DNA from: Lachnospiraceae bacterium
Lineage (GTDB): Bacteria; Bacillota; Clostridia; Lachnospirales; Lachnospiraceae
Assembly: GCA_024694965.1 (NCBI GenBank)
Contig: JAILJC010000070.1
Coordinates: forward strand, 1 to 60,627
Direction of reading: 5' to 3'
Length of the DNA: 60,627 nucleotides
Shown here: positions 46,895 through 54,651 of the stretch, piece by piece
How positions within the stretch are numbered: position 1 is the first letter of the stretch
Layout of the letters: each line of letters starts with the position of its first letter
Notes under the pieces: model-generated
What the model was told of the DNA's origin: nothing
Seen by the model: the letters and a program-made list of their open reading frames with translations, nothing else
Database searches by the model: none
Program-made: the position numbers and the translations under genes

Positions 46895-46931
46895 ATGATC
46901 TTCCTCCTTTGTCCTTACCTGCCAAACAAAA

Positions 46932-46968
46932 AAGGCGCTTCGAACCGTAGTTCAAAGCGCCTTCGCTT
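46932..46968 (-). promoter_or_regulatory. Transcription attenuator with hexaloop hairpin (asnB leader)
   Basis: Terminator: 14-pair stem starting AAGGCGCTT (46963 to 46932, loop TACG) followed by TTTTTTG, then GGAGG before asnB. Alternative hairpin: AAGC-GAAGGC-GCTT (46968 to 46955). The loop has G4 but G instead of A at position 1, and an extra G-C pair could shrink it to a tetraloop. This is the weakest member of the five-leader set. Confidence 0.65.
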
Positions 46969-46977
46969 AACGCAAAT

Positions 46978-47006
46978 ACTATATTCCTTTTTTTTATCTA
47001 AGTCAA
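46978..47006 (-). promoter_or_regulatory. Promoter of the asnB-gltD operon
   Basis: TTGACT, 17 bases, TATAGT read leftward, starting 24 bases after the glmS stop. The expected start (about 46971) is three bases before the hexaloop hairpin. Confidence 0.8.
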
Positions 47007-47029
47007 GGGTTTGTTTTTATCAGTTTTTC

Positions 47030-48868
47030 TTACTCGACCGTTACGCTCTTTGCAAGGTTTCTCGGCTTGTCGACATCAAGGCCGCGGGCAACGCTCATGT
47101 AATAACCCATTAACTGCAGAGGTATCACGGCAACCGAAGCCGCAAACAGCTCGTCGGTCTTTGGGATGTAAACGGTAAAGTCGGCCGTATCCTCAATCTC
47201 ATAATTTCCGCTGTTGGTAAGGCCGCAAAGGTATGCCCCCCTGCTCTTTACCTCGACCATATTGGATACTGTCTTTTCATACAAATCATTCTGGGTGATG
47301 ACGCCTATTACCAGCGTGCCGTCCTCGACAAGGCTTATCGTTCCGTGCTTAAGTTCACCGGCTGCATAAGCTCCCGAATGAACGTAGCTTATCTCCTTCA
47401 TTTTAAGGCTGCCCTCGAGGCTTATTGCGTAATCAATACCCCTTCCGATGAAGAACACATCATGAACGTTTGAGAACTTCGCGGTAAACCACTGGAGCCT
47501 CTCCTTATCCTCAAGCGAGCGCTCTATCTTGCCGGGAAGCTTCTTTAATTCCTCAATGAGCTCAGCCTCCCTGTCATTATCTATCATGCCCTTGGCCTTC
47601 GCTATCCTTATCGCAAGGATGTATACCGCGATAAGCTGTGCACTGTAGGCCTTGGTCGTTGCGACCGCGATCTCGGGACCCGCCATCGTATACATTACAT
47701 GATCGGCCTCCCTGGCTATCGTGGAACCGACTACGTTTACGATACCGAGTGTCTTTATCTTCCTGCCGTGGGCTTCCCTTATTGCCGCAAGGGTATCCGC
47801 CGTCTCACCGGACTGTGATATCGCTATCACCATAGAATCATCCGAAAGTATGGGGTTGCGGTACCTGAATTCGGAAGCAAGCTCGACCCTTACGGGGATC
47901 CTTGCAAGCTTCTCTATAACATACTGGCCGACCATACCCACATGGTAAGCCGAACCGCACGCCGTGATGTGGACCTGTGATAAGCCCTTAAGCTCCTCAT
48001 CGGTAATACCTACATTTGAAAGGTCGATACCTGTTTCCTTGACATAAGCGTTTATCGTATCCTGAACTGCCTTGGGCTGCTCATGGATCTCCTTCATCAT
48101 GAAATGCTCGAACCCGCCCTTTTCGGCAGCTTCCGCATCCCATTCAACCTTGGTGAGTTCCTTTTCTATCTCCTCGCCGTCGAGGTTATAGAAATGTACT
48201 TCCCCGCCCTTTAAGCAGGCCATTTCCAGGTTGCCTATATAATAAACGTTCCTTGTATGCTTAAGTATCGCGGGAACATCGGATGCAACAAAGCTTGCCT
48301 TGCTGTCGACGCCGATTATCATGGGAGAATCCTTACGGGCTACCCATATTTCTCCCGGATGATCTTTAAACATGACCGCAAGCGCATATGAACCGCGGAC
48401 ACGCACCATCGTTTTTGCGATAGCATCGATGGGACCGATGTTGTACTTTTTATAGTAGTAATCTATGAGCTTTACTATGGCTTCGGTATCGGTTTCCGAA
48501 TAGAAAGTGTAATTCTTCTTAAGCAGCTTATCCTTTATTTCGGTGAAGTTCTCGATGATACCGTTGTGTACCGCAACAACCTCGAAATCGTCACTGTGAT
48601 GGGGATGCGCATTGTTCTCTGAAGGCTCGCCGTGTGTTGCCCAGCGGGTATGCCCTATACCGCAGCATCCCTTCATCGCCTTACCGTCGTCAGTTTTGTT
48701 GGCAAGCTCCTGCAAACGTCCCTTGGCCTTAACGATCTTTACCTTATCCTCGCCGTCACGTACCGCAAGTCCCGCAGAATCATAGCCCCTGTATTCAAGC
48801 TTCGTAAGCCCCTCCAAAAGGATGGGCGCCGCCTGTTTATTACCGCAGTAACCGACTATTCCGCACAT
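47030..48868 (-). CDS. glmS: Glutamine-fructose-6-phosphate aminotransferase
   Basis: Makes glucosamine-6-phosphate for peptidoglycan precursors. Cys2 of MCGIVGYCGN starts a class II glutaminase; two SIS sugar-isomerase domains follow (SQSGETADTLAA near residue 350, and GRGIDYAISLEG near 470), ending KSVTVE. Length 612 residues is standard. I see no glmS ribozyme in the 45-base gap upstream, so control probably comes through the dapL-led operon and its attenuator instead. It follows the ANTAR gene. Confidence 0.95.
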   Translation of the reverse strand: MCGIVGYCGNKQAAPILLEGLTKLEYRGYDSAGLAVRDGEDKVKIVKAKGRLQELANKTDDGKAMKGCCGIGHTRWATHGEPSENNAHPHHSDDFEVVAVHNGIIENFTEIKDKLLKKNYTFYSETDTEAIVKLIDYYYKKYNIGPIDAIAKTMVRVRGSYALAVMFKDHPGEIWVARKDSPMIIGVDSKASFVASDVPAILKHTRNVYYIGNLEMACLKGGEVHFYNLDGEEIEKELTKVEWDAEAAEKGGFEHFMMKEIHEQPKAVQDTINAYVKETGIDLSNVGITDEELKGLSQVHITACGSAYHVGMVGQYVIEKLARIPVRVELASEFRYRNPILSDDSMVIAISQSGETADTLAAIREAHGRKIKTLGIVNVVGSTIAREADHVMYTMAGPEIAVATTKAYSAQLIAVYILAIRIAKAKGMIDNDREAELIEELKKLPGKIERSLEDKERLQWFTAKFSNVHDVFFIGRGIDYAISLEGSLKMKEISYVHSGAYAAGELKHGTISLVEDGTLVIGVITQNDLYEKTVSNMVEVKSRGAYLCGLTNSGNYEIEDTADFTVYIPKTDELFAASVAVIPLQLMGYYMSVARGLDVDKPRNLAKSVTVE

Positions 48869-48913
48869 ATACTCCTCCTGCTTGATATAATGCCCCCGAC
48901 AAGATGATCCCTC

Positions 48914-49501
48914 CTACTCAAGGTCATCTATTATCCTCTCGGCCATCCTCTTCTTGGACGAACCGCTGTCCATCGCCTGTTTGATTATGTACTTATGGGC
49001 CTCGGCCTCACTCATGTTCCTCTCTTCCATTAACATGAACTTGGCCTTATCGACTATCCTTAATTCCTCGTTCTTCTCCCTTGCAGCCTCCACCTCATGC
49101 TTTAAAACGTGGATCCTGTTCTGCAGGGCGATGACAAGCCTTATCGTCTTTCGTAAGTTGCCCTCCCGAAACGGCTTGGCGATCGCGATTATGCCTCCGT
49201 TTGCGATCCGTTCAGTAACGTCATCGTAAGCCTGGGCAGGGACAACCATCATAACGGTTGCACTGCACATATCCGTTACATCCATCGCAAACTCGTATCC
49301 GATCTCATCGGGAAGCGGTGAATTTATAATAACTATATCATAAAACCGTTCCTGAATACACTGCCTTGCAGTTGCCGCACTCTTCCTGTGATCGAGCAGG
49401 AAATAAGCTCCGTCAGGCAGCGCCGATTTGATGAGAGCATTAAACTTCTCGGAATTCGATACTATCAATATGGAATGTTGTATGTCTTCATTCCTTGGCA
49501 T
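48914..49501 (-). CDS. ANTAR antiterminator with a non-phosphorylatable receiver
   Basis: RNA-binding regulator. Residues 10-125 form a receiver-like fold, but the phospho-Asp position is Asn60 (YDIVIINSPLPDE) and the acidic pocket is Ser15-Asn16; only Lys109 of IAKPF is kept. A coiled coil (about 126-148) leads to the ANTAR domain (about 148-192): LRIVDKAKFMLMEERNMSEAEAHKYI and KQAMD, with the spacing known from AmiR, EutV and NasR. ANTAR domains bind hexaloop RNA hairpins and prevent terminator formation. No kinase is near, and the receiver could not use one, so the signal is probably protein or ligand binding. The neighbouring GS-like protein is the obvious partner. I recall similar Asn-bearing ANTAR proteins beside GS genes in other Clostridia. 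Confidence 0.9.
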   Translation of the reverse strand: MPRNEDIQHSILIVSNSEKFNALIKSALPDGAYFLLDHRKSAATARQCIQERFYDIVIINSPLPDEIGYEFAMDVTDMCSATVMMVVPAQAYDDVTERIANGGIIAIAKPFREGNLRKTIRLVIALQNRIHVLKHEVEAAREKNEELRIVDKAKFMLMEERNMSEAEAHKYIIKQAMDSGSSKKRMAERIIDDLE

Positions 49502-49526
49502 AGAAACCCCTTTGTCCTAAACGTCC

Positions 49527-50699
49527 CTACTTTGTATAGTTCCTTATTATCGCCTCGGGAACTATCTCCTTAACAAAGTCACTCTCGGTTGCAAGCTTTA
49601 CGGCCTCCCTGCGCGAACCGGGAAGCAGCACGCTCTTTTCATCCATTTCCTTGGGAAGTACGAGCTTATCCTTAATACCCCTAAGTCCCGCATGTATGAG
49701 CAGTGAATAAACAAGATACGGATTCGACGAAGCATCGGGTGACCTAAGCTCCGCACAGGTCCTTCCGTTATATTCTTTTAATGACATGAGCTCAGAATCA
49801 CCGTCATTTGACCAGTTGACCTTATCGGGTGCGGTATTGTTGCCAAGCCTTGCGTATGACGCATCGGCAGGATTTAAGAACAGGGTGATGTCCCTTATCT
49901 TATCCATGATGCCGGCTGCAACATACCTTGCCACGTCATTTCCGTCCTTATCGGTCGCATAAATGTTTATATGATATCCGTTGCCGGGTTTGCCGGGAAG
50001 CGGAAGCGGCGAAAAGTCGGCCACCAGTCCGTAGCGGTCTGCCACCGTGCATACCACCATCTTAAAAGTGGTCATCTGATCGGCTGCCTTTAAGGGCTTG
50101 CCGTAGTGGAAATCTATCTCATTCTGCCCGGGTCCCTGCTCATGGTGTGACCTCTCGGGAACAAGTCCCATCTTTTCTATCGTAAGGCATATCTCCCTCC
50201 TTACGTTCTCGCACCTGTCAAGGGGAGCTATGTCCATGTAAGCCGCCTCGTCATAGGGGATCTTTGTCGGATTGCCGTCTTCATCCTTAAGGAACAGATA
50301 AAACTCGGCTTCGGAACCGAAGCGGATCTCAATGCCCGCATCCTTTGCAGCCTTTGCGGCCGCTTTGAGTATGCTCCTTGTATCCTGCGCAAAAACCTCA
50401 CCGTCCGGTGTATACACATCGCAGAACATCCTTAATACCTTACCGCTCTCGGATCTCCACGGAAGTATGGAAAGCGTTGACGGATCGGGCTTTAAATACA
50501 GCATGGGATACTGACTCTCCTCAAATCCGGTTATCATCCGGGCATTTATGGGCGCGCCGAAATCGAAGGCTTTCTTAACCTCCCCCGGCATCACCGAAAT
50601 GTTCTTCTGTATCCCGAATGCATCGCGGAAGGCAAGCCTTATAAACTGCGCCTCCTCTTCCTCGATATATTTCAAAACCTCTTCAGCCGTGTATTCCAT
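49527..50699 (-). CDS. Glutamine synthetase-like protein, probable pseudoenzyme
   Basis: A GSI-fold protein of 390 residues, about 50 shorter than GlnA. Kept: metal ligands Glu130/Glu132 (GSEAEFYLF), Glu187/Glu194 (HHEQGPGQNEIDF), His243 (GNGYHIN), and Glu317/Arg319 (AELRSPD). Lost by my hand alignment with Bacillus GlnA: the FDGSS loop Asp (here INARM), the flap Glu of PGYEAP (here GNNTAP, Thr289), and the arginines of NRSPLIRIP. The C-terminal tail is missing. The ATP/glutamate pocket may remain while catalysis should not. It lies 25 bases upstream of the ANTAR gene in reading order, which suggests a sensor role; a gamma-glutamyl ligase with altered substrate is the alternative. Confidence 0.85.
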   Translation of the reverse strand: MEYTAEEVLKYIEEEEAQFIRLAFRDAFGIQKNISVMPGEVKKAFDFGAPINARMITGFEESQYPMLYLKPDPSTLSILPWRSESGKVLRMFCDVYTPDGEVFAQDTRSILKAAAKAAKDAGIEIRFGSEAEFYLFLKDEDGNPTKIPYDEAAYMDIAPLDRCENVRREICLTIEKMGLVPERSHHEQGPGQNEIDFHYGKPLKAADQMTTFKMVVCTVADRYGLVADFSPLPLPGKPGNGYHINIYATDKDGNDVARYVAAGIMDKIRDITLFLNPADASYARLGNNTAPDKVNWSNDGDSELMSLKEYNGRTCAELRSPDASSNPYLVYSLLIHAGLRGIKDKLVLPKEMDEKSVLLPGSRREAVKLATESDFVKEIVPEAIIRNYTK

Positions 50700-50710
50700 T
50701 TCTTCCTCCT

Positions 50711-51931
50711 TTAAATGTGAAGCTTCTTTATCCTGTTAACAGCCTCTGCCGTGTTCTCATGACTTGAGAAACCCGTAAGCCTGAAGTAGTGCTCACCGCC
50801 CGGTCCGAAGCCGGAACCCGGTGTACCGACCACGTTCGCATCCTTAAGAAGGTGGTCGAAAAAGTCCCAGCTGCTCATGTTATCCGGAGTCCTAAGCCAG
50901 ATATACGGTGCGTTGACCCCGCCGTAAACCTCATAGCCGCATTCCTTAAGCCCGTCATATATACACTTTGCATTTTCCATATAATAGGCAACCTGGTCAA
51001 GTACCTGCTTACGGCCTTCCTCCGAGTATACCGCCTCACCGGCCCTTTGCACGATGTAAGGTGCTCCGTTATACTTTGTGCCGTGTCTCCTTGCCCACAG
51101 TGAGTGAAGGCTTACGCCGTCAAGCTTAAGCTCCTTGGGGATCACTGTAAATCCGAGACGTAGTCCCGTAAATCCCGCAGTCTTTGAAAATGAGCGGAAC
51201 TCTATAGCGCATGCCTTCGCACCGTCACACTCATATATGCTGTGCGGCACGTCATCCTGAGAGATGTATGCTTCGTAAGCCGCATCATACAGTATAACCG
51301 AGCCGTGTTCATTTGCATAATCCACCCATTTCTGCAGCTTGTCCTTAGTTATCACAGCTCCCGTCGGGTTATTTGGGAAGCATAAGTAGATAAGGTCAGG
51401 AACTTCACCCGGCAGATCGGGGGTAAAGTCATTTTCCGCAGTGCAGGGCATGTATATTATACCCTTGTAACATCCCGCTTCGGGATCGTATTCACCGCTC
51501 CTTCCGGCCATCACGTTTGAATCAACATATACCGGATACACGGGATCGCAAACCGCTATCGTATTGTCCTTTGAAAATATCTCCTGTATGTTCCCGCAGT
51601 CGCACTTGGCACCGTCGGAAACGAATATCTCATCCGCCGCTATGTCGCAGCCCCTTGACTTATAATCCTTTTCGGCTATGGTACTGCGTAAAAACTCATA
51701 GCCAAGGTCGGGCGCATATCCCCTGAAGGTTTCCTTTTCGCCCATCTCACTGACCGCACTGTGCAGCGCTTCTATCACCTTTGGTGCAAGCGGCTGCGTT
51801 ACATCGCCGATACCGAGCCTTATTATCGTAGCATCGGGATTTTCAAGCGCATATTCCTTAACCTTCTTTGCTATAGTTGAAAACAGGTAGCTGCCCGGAA
51901 GTTTTAAATAATCAGTATTTGCCTTAGCCAT
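50711..51931 (-). CDS. dapL: LL-diaminopimelate aminotransferase
   Basis: Converts tetrahydrodipicolinate to LL-diaminopimelate in one step with glutamate as amino donor. PLP enzyme of fold type [28 protein letters not shown], and the PLP Lys in [15 protein letters not shown] near residue 240. Length 406 residues matches DapL. The ATG at 51931 follows GGAGGATAAAGATC; an in-frame start 16 codons earlier lies inside the attenuator and is rejected. First gene of the dapL-GS-like-ANTAR-glmS operon; with DapF at 21 kb it gives meso-DAP for the wall. Confidence 0.94.
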   Translation of the reverse strand: MAKANTDYLKLPGSYLFSTIAKKVKEYALENPDATIIRLGIGDVTQPLAPKVIEALHSAVSEMGEKETFRGYAPDLGYEFLRSTIAEKDYKSRGCDIAADEIFVSDGAKCDCGNIQEIFSKDNTIAVCDPVYPVYVDSNVMAGRSGEYDPEAGCYKGIIYMPCTAENDFTPDLPGEVPDLIYLCFPNNPTGAVITKDKLQKWVDYANEHGSVILYDAAYEAYISQDDVPHSIYECDGAKACAIEFRSFSKTAGFTGLRLGFTVIPKELKLDGVSLHSLWARRHGTKYNGAPYIVQRAGEAVYSEEGRKQVLDQVAYYMENAKCIYDGLKECGYEVYGGVNAPYIWLRTPDNMSSWDFFDHLLKDANVVGTPGSGFGPGGEHYFRLTGFSSHENTAEAVNRIKKLHI

Positions 51932-51974
51932 GATCTTTATCCTCCAAATGTATTTCCATAAACGCAAAAAAGAA

Positions 51975-52009
51975 GACACTTTGAGCCTTACTCAAAGCGC
52001 CTTTGCTTT
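51975..52009 (-). promoter_or_regulatory. Transcription attenuator with ANTAR-type hexaloop (dapL leader)
   Basis: Terminator: 11-pair stem GGCGCTTTGAG/CTCAAAGTGTC with two G-U pairs and loop TAAGG (52001 to 51975), followed by TTCTTTTTTG. Alternative hairpin: AAAGC-AAAGGC-GCTTT (52009 to 51994), five perfect pairs, six-base loop with A1 and G4. This places the operon that encodes the ANTAR protein under its own type of control. Confidence 0.75.
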
Positions 52010-52019
52010 ACAATATGAA

Positions 52020-52049
52020 ATGATACATCGCTCCTGCCTTAGATGTCAA
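52020..52049 (-). promoter_or_regulatory. Promoter of the dapL-glmS operon
   Basis: TTGACA, 18 bases, TATCAT read leftward, with an expected start near 52013, four bases before the hexaloop hairpin. Confidence 0.7.
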
Positions 52050-52072
52050 TGCTTTTTGCTCTCCGGATTTAA

Positions 52073-52444
52073 TCAGTAAATGTACGGATAATAAGGATAC
52101 AGCGACTCCCACGGGATCACATTGCAGGTGCCCGCCGGATATACATAGGGCGTGCTCATCGTCGCGGGTGTCGGATTGTACATTGAATATAATGAAGGAA
52201 CGCGTCCTTCCTTAACACCGTATGTAATGTAGTGCCATAAAAGCCGCTCGGGATATTTACCGTTCGCATAGCCCGCCTGCATCTCGGGATATATCGATGC
52301 ATAAAAGTCAGAATCAAACACCGTTCCGTCAGGCAGGACATAAACCTTCGCCTGTGCCTGCTTAGGTGATACAAATAATACCGTAGCAAATACCGCTGCG
52401 GCGGCCAGTAATGTAAGTGCTCTCTTAAGTATTGTTTTTCTCAT
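52073..52444 (-). CDS. Small secreted protein with a YY/HY-type wall motif
   Basis: The 123 residues begin with a signal peptide (MRKTILKRAL, hydrophobic core, cleavage near AQAKVY). The mature part contains FDSDFYASIYPEMQAGYANG and LLWHYITYGVKEGR, a motif I recall as repeated in many secreted Lachnospiraceae proteins next to wall-binding or hydrolase domains. Here it occurs once, followed by a Pro/Tyr-rich tail. The ATG at 52444 follows GGGAGGGG; an in-frame start 12 codons earlier has no support. Function unknown, probably extracellular. Confidence 0.78.
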   Translation of the reverse strand: MRKTILKRALTLLAAAAVFATVLFVSPKQAQAKVYVLPDGTVFDSDFYASIYPEMQAGYANGKYPERLLWHYITYGVKEGRVPSLYSMYNPTPATMSTPYVYPAGTCNVIPWESLYPYYPYIY

Positions 52445-52559
52445 GATACCCCTCCCGTCATTCATTCTTTGATTATACATCCCTTTGAAGCCTTTGTCTT
52501 GTTTTTTGGCCTATCTTTTCATATAATCGGTGTAAGTGTTAAAACCGGGAGGGATCATA

Positions 52560-53300
52560 ATGATACGTTTTATCGCTTCGGCACTGTATCTTCTGCTTTA
52601 TCTCATAATCACGCTGCCGCTTGAACTCATCCTTTTTATAATAGGAAAGTTCAACCTGCCGCTTAGGGATAAGATAAGCATGTTCTTCGTAAAAAATATC
52701 GGTTTTAAGGTGGTAACCTTCTTTTCCGGAGCCAATATAATCGTGAACGGACTTGATAACATACCCTCCGACACGGCCTGCCTGTTTGTCGGCAACCACA
52801 ACAGCTTTTTCGATGTTATCATAAGCTACACGTTTATGACCCGCCCCACGGGTTATGTGGCCAAAAAGGAGTTTTTGAAATATCCTTCGCTCAATGTATG
52901 GATGCTCTTCATCCGCTGCCTGTTCATAGACAGGAAGGATGTAAAGCAGGGAATGAAGACGATCCTTAAGGCGGTCGAATACTTAAAGAGCGGTGTCAAT
53001 ATCTTCGTGTTCCCGGAAGGGACGCGCAGCAAAACGGGCGAGATGCTTCCCTTCAAGGAAGGCTCAATGAAGATGGCCGATAAATCCGGCTGCCCGATAA
53101 TCCCCGTTGCAATATCCAATACCGCCGTAATGTTTGAGAATCATTTTCCGCGCATCACGAAGGAAACCGTGGTGTTCACCTTCTGCAAGCCGGTATATAC
53201 AAAGGAGCTTGAGGGCGAAGATAAGAAACATGTCGGACAATACGTGCAGAATATAATCCGGGATACCCTGGAAAATGTTAATAAACCGTTGATATCTTAA
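52560..53300 (+). CDS. plsC: 1-acyl-sn-glycerol-3-phosphate acyltransferase
   Basis: Adds the second acyl chain in phosphatidic acid synthesis. The N-terminal hydrophobic helix anchors it to the membrane. The catalytic HX4D motif is in GNHNSFFDVI near residue 80 and the phosphate-binding motif in FPEGTRSKTG near residue 153. Length 246 residues is typical. The ATG at 52560 follows GGGAGGG; an in-frame GTG 24 bases earlier overlaps that site and is rejected. It is divergent from the secreted protein and followed by proA. Confidence 0.92.
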   Translation: MIRFIASALYLLLYLIITLPLELILFIIGKFNLPLRDKISMFFVKNIGFKVVTFFSGANIIVNGLDNIPSDTACLFVGNHNSFFDVIISYTFMTRPTGYVAKKEFLKYPSLNVWMLFIRCLFIDRKDVKQGMKTILKAVEYLKSGVNIFVFPEGTRSKTGEMLPFKEGSMKMADKSGCPIIPVAISNTAVMFENHFPRITKETVVFTFCKPVYTKELEGEDKKHVGQYVQNIIRDTLENVNKPLIS

Positions 53301-53372
53301 ATTACCGGCCTATTTACATACTATATGCAAATGAAATAACAAGATAATAGATCAATAATGTGAGGATATTAT

Positions 53373-54650
53373 ATGAGTATAAGAGATGATGTAATAAGAA
53401 TGAAATCTGCAGCTCCCTTTCTGGCAGCTTCTTCAATAAACGACCGTAATAAGGCCCTTGCTGCGATCGCGGCTTCCCTTAAGGAAAATGCGGATAAGAT
53501 ATTTGCCGCGAACAAGGCGGATACCGACAAGGCCGAGGAAAACGGGATCTCTCAGGCCGTCATGAAACGCCTTAAGTTTACGGAGGGTAAGTTAAACGAC
53601 TGCCTTAAGGGTATTGAGCAGCTTATCTCACTTAACGATCCCTTAGGTAACATCACGCTTGCTAGGGAACTTGACGAAGGACTGACTCTTAAAAGAGTGA
53701 CCTGCCCGATAGGTGTCATCGGCGTCATCTTCGAAGCGCGTCCGGACGCACTTATACAGATTTCAACCCTCTGCTTAAAGAGCGGTAACTGCGCGATATT
53801 AAAGGGCGGTAAGGAAACCGCCAACACAAATATGACTCTGTTTGAGATCATCCATGAGGCAGTGGTAAAGGCAGGTCTTCCCGAGGACAGCATGCTGCTT
53901 GCACAGTCGCACGCCGAGATAGACGAGCTCCTTGACTGCCACGGATATGTGGATCTTCTTATCCCCCGCGGCAGCAATGCTTTCGTACGCTATATCATGG
54001 ATAACACGAACATCCCCGTCATGGGACATGCCGACGGCATCTGCCATATCTATGTCGATAAGGATGCCGATAAAGACAAGGCTATAAAGGTGATCGTTGA
54101 TGCCAAGACCCAGTACACCGCGGTATGCAACGCCGTGGAAACACTGCTCATTAACAGGAGTATCGCAAAGGAATTCCTGCCCCTGCTTAACGATGCCCTT
54201 CATGAAAAGGGCGTTAAGCTTCGCGGAACAAAGGAAGTCAGTGACATCATCAATGATGTCGAGACAATAGATGAGGACGGCTTTATCGAATACCTTGACC
54301 TTATCGCATCAGTCAAGCTCGTTGATAACGTGGATGAGGCGATAGCGCATATCAACCGCTTCGGCTCGCACCACACCGATTCGATAATAACCGAGAATGA
54401 AAAAACCGCCGAAACCTTCATGCAGATGGTGGATTCGGCGGGTGTTTATCAAAATTGTTCAACAAGGTTTGCCGACGGCTTCCGTTACGGCTTCGGCGCC
54501 GAGGTCGGTGTCAGCACGGGCAAGATCCATGCCCGCGGCCCCGTCGGACTTGAAGGCCTTGTTACATATAAATACAAGCTTTACGGAAACGGCCACATCG
54601 TGGATGATTACGCTGCCGGAAAGAAACAGTTTCACTTTAAAGATATTTAA
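53373..54650 (+). CDS. proA: Glutamate-5-semialdehyde dehydrogenase (gamma-glutamyl phosphate reductase)
   Basis: Second step of proline synthesis from glutamate. It is an ALDH-fold enzyme with the catalytic Cys in QYTAVCNAVETLL near residue 252, GVIFEARPDAL near 115 and the end RGPVGLEGLVTYKY. Length 425 residues is typical. GTGAGGA precedes the ATG. proB is not adjacent, which is unusual but not rare. It uses glutamate produced by the nitrogen island, but no ANTAR-type leader is present here. Its stop is one base from the stop of the convergent TPM gene. Confidence 0.95.
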   Translation: MSIRDDVIRMKSAAPFLAASSINDRNKALAAIAASLKENADKIFAANKADTDKAEENGISQAVMKRLKFTEGKLNDCLKGIEQLISLNDPLGNITLARELDEGLTLKRVTCPIGVIGVIFEARPDALIQISTLCLKSGNCAILKGGKETANTNMTLFEIIHEAVVKAGLPEDSMLLAQSHAEIDELLDCHGYVDLLIPRGSNAFVRYIMDNTNIPVMGHADGICHIYVDKDADKDKAIKVIVDAKTQYTAVCNAVETLLINRSIAKEFLPLLNDALHEKGVKLRGTKEVSDIINDVETIDEDGFIEYLDLIASVKLVDNVDEAIAHINRFGSHHTDSIITENEKTAETFMQMVDSAGVYQNCSTRFADGFRYGFGAEVGVSTGKIHARGPVGLEGLVTYKYKLYGNGHIVDDYAAGKKQFHFKDI

Positions 54651-54651
54651 A

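Noticed and set aside
48869-48913. Possible glmS ribozyme before glmS
   Set aside because: Only 45 bases separate the genes, too short for the ribozyme core, and the ribosome site occupies part of it.
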